From the NCBI GenBank assembly GCA_019313025.1, contig JAFDCA010000592.1, forward strand, positions 1-5,828: a DNA stretch of 5,828 nt, given 5' to 3'. This DNA comes from Deltaproteobacteria bacterium. GTDB taxonomy: Bacteria; Desulfobacterota; Desulfobacteria; Desulfobacterales; UBA11574. Each line of letters begins with the position of its first letter. Positions within the stretch are counted from its first letter, which is position 1. Positions 1-4,778 of the stretch are shown here, one piece after another. The translations under genes were made by a program, and so were the position numbers. The notes below the pieces were generated by a model that was not told the DNA's origin, searched no databases, and saw only the letters and a list, made by a program, of their open reading frames with translations.

Positions 1-275
1 AAATGAATCATTTCAAATGCTTCCTCCAGGGTCGGAATTTTTTCGCCGTTACCGGCGTCTAGTTTTCGCAGATCGTCAAACTTTTGATCCAGCAGGTAAC
101 CCGTTCCGTTGGTGGTGCGTTCGAGCCGGTGATCATGAAAAACAACCAGATGTCCGTCAACGTTGTAGACATCCATTTCCAAACAAGGTGACCCCAACTC
201 CAAGGCCTTTCCAATGGAGTAAAGCGTGTTCTCCGGCGCATGTCCCATGGCGCCTCTGTGTCCTATACAAAGCAG
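1..275 (-). CDS. Glycerophosphodiester phosphodiesterase, N-terminal part (runs off the window)
   Basis: This enzyme family (GDPD, UgpQ/GlpQ-like, TIM barrel) hydrolyses glycerophosphodiesters to glycerol-3-phosphate and an alcohol. About 91 residues are visible. They carry the diagnostic features in order: GHRGAMGHAPENT at the very N-terminus, then CLEMDVYNVDG with the E-x-D metal ligands, then VVFHDHRLERTTNGTG with the catalytic-type His, and IPTLEEAFEMI at the window edge. This is the HR...ExD...H signature of the family. There is no signal peptide before HRG, so a cytoplasmic UgpQ-like enzyme is likely. The start is uncertain: an in-frame TAA lies at 302-300, and no ATG, GTG or TTG occurs between it and HRG. 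I used CTG at 275, which gives MLCIGHRG. The first ATG (247-245) would remove the HR motif. The gene follows the acyltransferase by 28 nt and probably shares its transcript. Confidence 0.88.
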   Translation of the reverse strand, partial: MLCIGHRGAMGHAPENTLYSIGKALELGSPCLEMDVYNVDGHLVVFHDHRLERTTNGTGYLLDQKFDDLRKLDAGNGEKIPTLEEAFEMIH

Positions 276-303
276 TTCTTTTTTGTTTATTTTTGGTAGT
301 TAA

Positions 304-912
304 TTAGGTTTCATCAAGCAACCGTATTCGTGATGCCATCTCGGGATTTTTCCCCCGGACACCGTTGAAGAATTCTCGAATGCGGTCCATATCCTTTCTA
401 ATATCACCCGTTGGGACAAAAGAAAGGCCCAGACATGCTTTTTTACGACGGTAGTCTAAATATCCACACAGTAGGGGAACTTTTGCGTTATATGCAATCC
501 AGTAAAAACCGGATTTCCAATAGTCTCTTTTTTTTCGTGTTCCTGAAGGAGCGATGGTCACCACAAGCTTTTGGGATTCATCGAACTGTTTGACGATCTG
601 ATCAACCACGCCGTGCTCGCTGCTTCGGTCAATAGGGATTCCCCCTAACCACTTCATTATTTTTCCAAAAGGCTTTTTAAACAGGGTATCTTTTCCCATC
701 CAAGAGATTTTTAGGCGAAATGTATGCAATGCGGCAAGGGTAAATGGAAAATCCCAATTGCTGGTATGGGGTGCACCCACAAGGACGAATTTTTCACCAT
801 TGGGAATCCGGCCGATCACATTCCACCCAAATATCCACATCCATACACGACCGATACAGTATGGAATAAAACCAGAAATTGGACCATTATGTGTTATTTT
901 GGACCCATGCAT
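304..912 (-). CDS. Lysophospholipid acyltransferase family protein (PlsC-like, 202 aa)
   Basis: This is a member of the glycerolipid acyltransferase (LPLAT/PlsC) superfamily, which moves an acyl group from acyl-CoA or acyl-ACP to a lysophospholipid or similar acceptor at the inner membrane. The catalytic HX4D motif is H49-TSNW-D54 within LVGAPHTSNWDFPF. GGIPIDRS (90-97) matches the second conserved block, and APSGTRKK (121-128) sits where most relatives have PEGTR, so Ser123 replaces the usual Glu. At 202 aa it belongs to the short branch of the family and has at most one hydrophobic segment near residues 12-30. The true substrate cannot be told from sequence. The ATG at 912 is the only possible nearby start, because TAA precedes it in frame. 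No Shine-Dalgarno site lies at normal distance: the closest AGGAGG (937-932) is inside the end of yceI, 19 nt away, so coupling to yceI translation, which stops 13 nt upstream, is plausible. Confidence 0.9.
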   Translation of the reverse strand: MHGSKITHNGPISGFIPYCIGRVWMWIFGWNVIGRIPNGEKFVLVGAPHTSNWDFPFTLAALHTFRLKISWMGKDTLFKKPFGKIMKWLGGIPIDRSSEHGVVDQIVKQFDESQKLVVTIAPSGTRKKRDYWKSGFYWIAYNAKVPLLCGYLDYRRKKACLGLSFVPTGDIRKDMDRIREFFNGVRGKNPEMASRIRLLDET

Positions 913-925
913 TTAAATTGTAAAA

Positions 926-1510
926 CTACTTCCTCCTAACCATTTCCAAACTAATAAAGACATCAACATCTTTTCCCACGACTCCCATTTCATGAAATTT
1001 GCCGTCTCCCACATGAAAGTCCAATCTGTTGATATTAAATCGCGTGTCAAAGCCGGCAACCATCTCATTCTTTTTAAATGGATTTTCTTTTTGTCCCCAA
1101 TAGATAAATTCCAGCACCATGTCCTTTGTTACATCTTTAATGGTCATTTTGCCTTCGAGAACATATTTATTTCCACCGGCATGAGAAACCCGGGAAGATT
1201 TGAACGTCATCGCCGGATACTTGCTTGAAGCAAAAAAATCAGCGGATCGAAGATGGTTATCCCTCTTTTCATTGTTCGTGTTGATGCTGTCTACCTTAAC
1301 GACAAAATCGAACTTACTTTTTCCAAGATTATCGGGATCGAAAAACACCTCTCCGGTAAAATCAGAAAAATGACCCCTAACGGTAGAATAAATATGTTTT
1401 ATTTCAAACAGAATGCCTGAATGGAATGGATCTGTTTTCCACTCATGTGCCATTACATGAGTTTGACCCAGTAAAAGCAAAGAAAGAATAAAATATGTGA
1501 TTCTTTTCAT
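926..1510 (-). CDS. YceI-family secreted lipid/polyisoprenoid-binding protein
   Basis: YceI-like proteins are exported lipocalin-like beta-barrels that bind polyisoprenoids such as quinone-like chains in a hydrophobic pore. Residues 1-21 form a clear Sec signal peptide: KR, then a hydrophobic core FILSLLLLG, then a V-M-A site before HEWK. The mature part shows family hallmarks: HEWKTDPFHSGILFEIKH at the N-terminus, the VRGHFSDFTGEVFFDP strand pair, DNHLRSADFFASSKYPAMTF, and VGKDVDVFISLEM at the C-terminus. The length of 194 aa is normal for the family. A strong ribosome site (AAGGAG) lies 7 nt before the ATG. It is preceded by the flavocytochrome gene (38-nt gap). YceI proteins are often found near membrane b-type cytochromes, so this pairing suggests that the ligand may be redox-active. 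That role is inference. Confidence 0.93.
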   Translation of the reverse strand: MKRITYFILSLLLLGQTHVMAHEWKTDPFHSGILFEIKHIYSTVRGHFSDFTGEVFFDPDNLGKSKFDFVVKVDSINTNNEKRDNHLRSADFFASSKYPAMTFKSSRVSHAGGNKYVLEGKMTIKDVTKDMVLEFIYWGQKENPFKKNEMVAGFDTRFNINRLDFHVGDGKFHEMGVVGKDVDVFISLEMVRRK

Positions 1511-1517
1511 GATAGGA

Positions 1518-1523
1518 CTCCTT
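1518..1523 (-). promoter_or_regulatory. Ribosome binding site of the yceI-like gene
   Basis: AAGGAG on the minus strand, 7 nt before the ATG at 1510. It is the clearest Shine-Dalgarno site in the minus-strand cluster; the genes on either side lack one at normal spacing. Confidence 0.75.
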
Positions 1524-1548
1524 TTTAAGAATTCGTTTGACGTAAAAT

Positions 1549-2916
1549 TTAAAGCTTAAATTCTTCTTTGTAAACCCTGACGGATGAAAAACCTATTTTT
1601 TTAACCGCACGGGTCATTTCTTTTATCATATCAATAGGGCCGCAAATAAATACGCTTGATTGTCTGCTCCACCCTTTTAGCAACGTTTCGATCCTGGCAT
1701 GATCCAGCCGGCCGATGTCGTTTCTATTTTCGCTGTCACGTGTAATAACATGAATGATATTAATATTTTGTAATCGATGCTTCAGGTCCTCGAACTCCTC
1801 TGGAAAAACAATATGTTCTTTTGTTTTGTTGCTCCAGATCAAGAGGCCCCGTCTTGGATCATCCACATCTGCCATGTATCTGAGCATACTCAACATGGGG
1901 GTGATACCGATGCCTCCTGCAATCATGATGATAGATTCGTTTTCTGATAAGACCCGATGGCTGAAAAGGCCGTACGGACCGTCAATGAACACGGTTTCTC
2001 CAGGTTTGAGACGGGTAATTTTGCTTGTCCAGTCACCCAACGACCGAAGAACGAATTGCAACCCATCGGGCCGGGAGGGTGTGGATGATATGGTAAACGG
2101 GTGTTCTTCCTTTGGCACATTTGCAGATACAGGCATGATAAAGGCAAACTGGCCGGGAATATAATCTAAAATTAGGCCGGAATCAGGGTGAACATTCACA
2201 GAATACGCATCTTTGCCGGCAGATTCCACAGAGGAAACCACGAATCGCCTTTTACCGGGAAAAAATCTGCGGTACCAAATCCGTAACATCAGCATCAGGG
2301 TGATACCGGCGATCACAAAGACAAGTGTTTGAGGAAGGCCGGATTTAAATGTCTCACTGACAAAGAGGACGTGGATCACCATCAGCATTATTGCCACTGG
2401 TGTTCCCAAACGGTGAAAACGAAGCCACTTGTCATAAGCCATATTAAACATCAAACGCCAGTTGGCGGTGGTTACGATTACCAGGATATAGAATAATACG
2501 CCAACGCCTAAAAATTCAGGCCAATATCTTTTTTCAAAGGGAAAGATGGTGAAATTTTCTGCGGCGATAATCAATATGGGATGGCAAAGGGCCAGAGAAG
2601 CAATGGCAATGCCGTTTCTCCGGTGAAAGGTGACCATTCGGTTTAAGGAGAAAATTCGATCCAAAAATTTTAACCGTGAAACCAGCAGGACTTGAAAAAA
2701 TACCAGTGCCGCTACAGTCACACCCAAGACTTTGCCGGTGCGAAGCAACGTTTTGTCAATACCGATTTTGTAGTAAATTGAAGGAGATTCAAAAAGAAAC
2801 GGAATGGTCCAGGCACCGGCAATAAAAAACAATGCCAGAAAAATACATATTCCTCCAAGAAAAATACGCATCCTCAGGTTGAAAACTGGAGAAGAATCCA
2901 TGGTTGTTAGCTTCAT
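1549..2916 (-). CDS. NOX/ferric-reductase-like bis-heme flavocytochrome (predicted ferric reductase)
   Basis: This 455-aa membrane oxidoreductase should pass electrons from cytosolic NAD(P)H through FAD and two b hemes across the membrane. Residues 1-215 form a ferric-reductase-like domain with about six helices (near 17-40, 62-80, 98-120, 135-152, 168-188, 197-213). Two pairs of His, each 13 residues apart, match the bis-heme ligand pattern of NOX/FRE enzymes: H98/H112 and H168/H182. Next comes an FAD domain with IPGQFAF (253-259) and HPFTISS (272-278, the NOX-like flavin motif), then an NAD(P) domain with GPYG (313-316), AGGIGITPML (333-342) and FICGP (423-427), ending EEFKL with the aromatic near the terminus. 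The acceptor is unknown: ferric iron, oxygen, quinone or a periplasmic protein are all possible. It leads the minus-strand cluster. The ATG at 2916 has no Shine-Dalgarno site; Met6 (2901) is an alternative start. Confidence 0.92.
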   Translation of the reverse strand: MKLTTMDSSPVFNLRMRIFLGGICIFLALFFIAGAWTIPFLFESPSIYYKIGIDKTLLRTGKVLGVTVAALVFFQVLLVSRLKFLDRIFSLNRMVTFHRRNGIAIASLALCHPILIIAAENFTIFPFEKRYWPEFLGVGVLFYILVIVTTANWRLMFNMAYDKWLRFHRLGTPVAIMLMVIHVLFVSETFKSGLPQTLVFVIAGITLMLMLRIWYRRFFPGKRRFVVSSVESAGKDAYSVNVHPDSGLILDYIPGQFAFIMPVSANVPKEEHPFTISSTPSRPDGLQFVLRSLGDWTSKITRLKPGETVFIDGPYGLFSHRVLSENESIIMIAGGIGITPMLSMLRYMADVDDPRRGLLIWSNKTKEHIVFPEEFEDLKHRLQNINIIHVITRDSENRNDIGRLDHARIETLLKGWSRQSSVFICGPIDMIKEMTRAVKKIGFSSVRVYKEEFKL

Positions 2917-2923
2917 TAAAAAA

Positions 2924-2929
2924 ATTATA
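2924..2929 (-). promoter_or_regulatory. Possible -10 element giving a leaderless transcript of the flavocytochrome gene
   Basis: A perfect TATAAT reads on the minus strand, and its last base is 7 nt from the ATG at 2916. Transcription would therefore begin at or next to the start codon, and no Shine-Dalgarno site is present. No good -35 hexamer is found at 16-18 nt (CCTCAG at 17), which lowers confidence. In this AT-rich stretch the match may be chance. Confidence 0.4.
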
Positions 2930-2984
2930 GACAGGCTCTTAAATATCTGAGGAATCTGGGCGTTTTTCTTTGTTAAATCGCTCC

Positions 2985-3186
2985 ATGGATAATGCTTTTG
3001 TTAAAAACCGTGTAAACTCGTGCCTAAAGGATCGTAAAGAAAGAACAGAAATCGATCTATAAATAATGGCCTCGATTTAGAACAAACACTTTCGTTCTGT
3101 TGAAATGTTTCGGTATGCGTCTGTTCTTTCCAACGATCCCTAAACCACTCAAACAGGACACGCTTTTTTAAAAAAAGATTATCCAT
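2985..3186. repeat. Fold-back unit 1: imperfect ~200-bp inverted repeat
   Basis: The plus-strand left arm and minus-strand right arm match in the same order and spacing: ATGGATAAT (2985-2993 with 3186-3178), CGTGT (3009-3013 with 3162-3158), GGATCGT (3029-3035 with 3139-3133) and GAAAGAACAGA (3039-3049 with 3130-3120). All pairs centre on 3084-3086. The apex holds a small hairpin AGAAC...GTTCT (3079-3083 with 3094-3098), so the unit could fold as one long irregular hairpin in DNA or RNA. Both arms have an ATG in the same relative place. The left arm reads MDNAFVKNRV then LKDRKERT, ending at TAA 3060-3062; the right arm reads MDNLFLKKRV then FRDRWKEQT. A fold-back mobile element (MITE-like) or a structured RNA gene are the main options; neither is proven. 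Confidence 0.7.
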
Positions 3187-3323
3187 TCCGCTCTCCGAGC
3201 CTCGGGCTTCGATCTTAGAGCTACGATCCGACAAGCCGACGGGACAAGACGACCCAATAAGAAGGAGCCGCAGGTATGATTTAATTTTTTGCTGGAAGCT
3301 GTTTGAGTGGTTTAGGGATCGTT
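3132..3323. repeat. Perfect 25-bp inverted repeat (3132-3156 / 3299-3323)
   Basis: The 25 bases at 3299-3323 (CTGTTTGAG...GATCGTT) are an exact reverse complement of 3132-3156, with 142 bp between. Identity stops abruptly on both sides, although weaker similarity continues. Each copy reads LFEWFRDR in one frame. The left copy belongs to the right arm of fold-back unit 1 and the right copy to the left arm of unit 2, so this repeat shows that the two units are related. A 25-bp exact match within 600 bp is not expected by chance. Confidence 0.92.
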
Positions 3324-3520
3324 ATGAAAAAACCCTCATCGATTCGAGGTCATGTGAAGGTCTTGTCTTCAACCGCTTATCCTTATCAAAAGATAAGACC
3401 GGTTTTTTCACTACGAGCCATTATCCACGAGTTCTTTCAGAGAAAATTAAATTATACCAAGGCGACCAAATTCTTTCTCTACGATTAACAGAGAAAAAAC
3501 ACCTCCACCCTTCAATCATA
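3275..3520. repeat. Fold-back unit 2: weaker, diverged inverted repeat
   Basis: The unit starts with the 25-bp-repeat arm on the plus strand and has a diverged partner on the minus strand. The matched elements are TATGATT (3275-3281 with 3520-3514), ATCGT (3318-3322 with 3485-3481) and GAAAAAA/GAAAGAA (3326-3332 with 3477-3471), with centres at 3397-3402. A perfect hairpin CTTATC-AAAA-GATAAG (3382-3397) lies near the apex. TTCTTTCTCTACGAT (3471-3485) also matches TTCTTTCTTTACGAT in unit 1 (minus strand, 3045-3031) at 14 of 15 positions. Pairing is much poorer than in unit 1, so the unit may be a decayed copy. Confidence 0.45.
3371..3408 (+). terminator. Terminator-like hairpin inside fold-back unit 2
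   Basis: CTTATC and GATAAG pair around an AAAA loop (3382-3397). Alternatively AACCG-CTTATC (3371-3381) pairs with GATAAG-AC-CGGTT (3392-3404), leaving two unpaired bases. A run of six T follows (3403-3408). The shape fits a factor-independent terminator on the plus strand, but no plus-strand gene is identified upstream. Confidence 0.35.
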
Positions 3521-3531
3521 TTGAAGTTTTT
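3510..3531 (+). terminator. Weak hairpin between the desulfurase stop and the fold-back units
   Basis: CTTCAAT-CAT-ATTGAAG (3510-3526) is a 7-bp stem directly followed by five T on the plus strand. It lies just past the desulfurase stop codon. On the minus strand the stem is followed, after about ten bases, by six T (3499-3494), so it may also end desulfurase transcription. The stem is AT-rich and weak. Confidence 0.4.
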
Positions 3532-3537
3532 GAACCT

Positions 3538-4683
3538 CTAGCATCGTGCGTTTAATTTGTTGACTGCGTCGGTTACCACCCGGATCGTTTTATCGATCTG
3601 GGTTTCGGTGGTCATCCGGCCGACACTGAACCGGACGGTTCCCTTGGCCCATTCCAGGGGGACTCCCATGGCTCTTATGGCATGGGAAATTTCCACAGAA
3701 TCTGAGTGGCAAGCCGCTCCGGCGGATGCGGCCACTTCGAGGCCGATTTCTTCCAGGAAGCGGTTGGCTTCTATATCTTTAAAGGAAATGTTCAGCGTGT
3801 TCGGAAGGCGGTGTTGGAGGTGGCCGTTAAGGCGAATGTCGAAAAGCCGGCCCAATAGCCCTTCGTGAAGCCGATCGCGCAGAAATTTCATTCGGGCCAA
3901 ATTGCTTTCCAGATCCCGCTGTGCGATTTCACAGGCTTTTCCCAGCCCGACGATTTCCATCACATTTTCTGTGCCAGCCCGCCAACCCATTTCTTGGCCG
4001 GCGCCGAAACAGAATTTTTCAGGTGCCAGCGGTGGGCGAACATACAGCGCACCGATCCCTTTGGGTGCATACAATTTGTGACCGGCAATTGAGAGCAAAT
4101 CCACCCCCAACTGTTCTACATCGGTGAGGATTTTCCCAACCGATTGAGCAGCGTCGGTGTGCATGGCAATGCCGTGTTCTCTTGCGATACGGTTGATTTC
4201 AGCAACAGGCTGAATGGTTCCGACTTCGTTATTGGCATGCATCACGGTGATCAAAATGGTGGTGGGACGAACGGCCCTTTCCACATCCACGGGATCCACC
4301 AGGCCGTCTTCACTAACCGGCAAGTATGTGGTTTCAAATCCGTCTGCTTCGAGATACCGGCAGACCTCGATCACCGCCGGATGCTCGAAATTGCTGGTGA
4401 TGATATGATTCCCTTTTTCCCTGAACCGTCGAGCCACACCGCGAATGGCGTGGTTATTCGATTCCGTGCCGCCGCTGGTAAAGAAAACCTCCGTTGGATG
4501 ACAGTTAAGGATGCCAGCAACCTGGCTGCGGGCAGTCTCCACCGCCTTTTTGGGTTTGATGCCGTACCAGTGAGCACTGGAAGGGTTGCCGAATTCAGAT
4601 TCCAGAAACGGCCGCATGGCCTCGATCACTTCCGGATCATGGGGTGTCGTGGCGTTGTAGTCCAAGTAAATTGGTTTGATCAT
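3538..4683 (-). CDS. Cysteine desulfurase, NifS/IscS type (class V aminotransferase)
   Basis: This PLP enzyme removes sulfur from L-cysteine as a protein-bound persulfide for Fe-S clusters, tRNA thiolation or other sulfur use. The 381-aa product starts YLDYNATTPHDPEV and keeps all key residues: the GGTESNN phosphate-binding turn (71-77), H101 stacking on the cofactor, D177 and Q180 in HTDAAQSVGK, the Schiff-base K203 in AGHKLYAPKG, RAGTEN (235-240), the nucleophile C325 in ASAGAACHSDS and R356 in RFSVGR. The loop is of the class I (NifS/IscS) form, not the SufS RxGHHCA form. A Cys is also the last residue. I chose ATG 4683: an in-frame ATG at 4773 would add 30 residues rich in Ile and Asn that are unlike the family, and would lie upstream of the predicted promoter. 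No IscU, IscR or ferredoxin gene is next to it, so its partner pathway is unknown. Confidence 0.96.
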   Translation of the reverse strand: MIKPIYLDYNATTPHDPEVIEAMRPFLESEFGNPSSAHWYGIKPKKAVETARSQVAGILNCHPTEVFFTSGGTESNNHAIRGVARRFREKGNHIITSNFEHPAVIEVCRYLEADGFETTYLPVSEDGLVDPVDVERAVRPTTILITVMHANNEVGTIQPVAEINRIAREHGIAMHTDAAQSVGKILTDVEQLGVDLLSIAGHKLYAPKGIGALYVRPPLAPEKFCFGAGQEMGWRAGTENVMEIVGLGKACEIAQRDLESNLARMKFLRDRLHEGLLGRLFDIRLNGHLQHRLPNTLNISFKDIEANRFLEEIGLEVAASAGAACHSDSVEISHAIRAMGVPLEWAKGTVRFSVGRMTTETQIDKTIRVVTDAVNKLNARC

Positions 4684-4732
4684 GATTTGAATTCTACGAT
4701 TATAAATGAAATTGGACAATCTTAATAGAATT

Positions 4733-4761
4733 ATGATATTCACTGGAGGGACAATAGTCAA
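4733..4761 (-). promoter_or_regulatory. Sigma70-type promoter of the cysteine desulfurase gene
   Basis: On the minus strand TTGACT (4761-4756) is separated by 17 bp from TATCAT (4738-4733). This matches the consensus at 10 of 12 positions with ideal spacing. Transcription would begin near 4726, leaving a leader of about 43 nt before the ATG at 4683. A second TATAAT (4704-4699) lies nearer the gene but has no good -35. Confidence 0.6.
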
Positions 4762-4765
4762 CTCT

Positions 4766-4770
4766 AAGGA
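4766..4770 (+). promoter_or_regulatory. Ribosome binding site that fixes the TTG start of the helicase
   Basis: AAGGA lies 8 nt before TTG at 4779. The frame is closed by TAG at 4755-4757, and the next in-frame ATG is about 22 codons later, inside the conserved N-terminal region, so TTG is the best start. An ATG at 4774 is out of frame and reads ATG-ATT-TGA, overlapping the TTG; it might lower initiation. Confidence 0.65.
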
Positions 4771-4778
4771 CAAATGAT

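Larger units (their letters stand above)
2917..3537. other. Gene-poor 621-bp interval with tandem fold-back structures
   Basis: No recognisable protein is encoded between the flavocytochrome start and the desulfurase stop. Minus frame 3234-3001 (77 codons) and plus frame 3303-3488 (61 codons) can be read, but they overlap inverted repeats, resemble no family I know, and share short strings (LFEWFRDR, FFLYD) only because they carry the same DNA repeat. A plus-strand frame is free of stops from 3104 to the TAG at 3539-3541 (145 codons) but has no ATG or GTG, and its only TTG codons are near the end. The stretch 3187-3274, between the two fold-back units, is richer in GC and contains a small palindrome CCGAGcCTCGG (3196-3206). 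A good Shine-Dalgarno sequence AAGGAG (3262-3267) precedes ATG-ATT-TAA (3276-3284), which may be the relic of a gene start. Confidence 0.6.

Noticed and set aside
17..307. Plus-strand 96-codon frame, and minus-strand 60-codon frame at 59-241
   Set aside because: Both overlap the phosphodiesterase reading frame, which carries clear HRG/EMD/FHD motifs; they are shadows without family features.
3001..3234. 77-codon minus-strand frame as a real protein (or transposase remnant)
   Set aside because: No known domain or catalytic motif is seen, and most of it lies in the arms of an inverted repeat, which explains the open frame; kept only as part of the repeat description.
2985..3526. CRISPR array or integron attC sites in the gene-free interval
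   Set aside because: The repeats are inverted and unevenly spaced rather than direct and regular; no attC-type core sites, integrase or Cas gene is present.
4144..4725. 193-codon plus-strand frame opposite the cysteine desulfurase
   Set aside because: It is antisense to a gene with every catalytic residue in place; its composition is that of a shadow frame.
4684..4773. 30-residue N-terminal extension of the cysteine desulfurase from ATG 4773
   Set aside because: The extension is unlike the family, whose members begin just before YLDYNATTP, and it overlaps the predicted promoter; ATG 4683 fits better.
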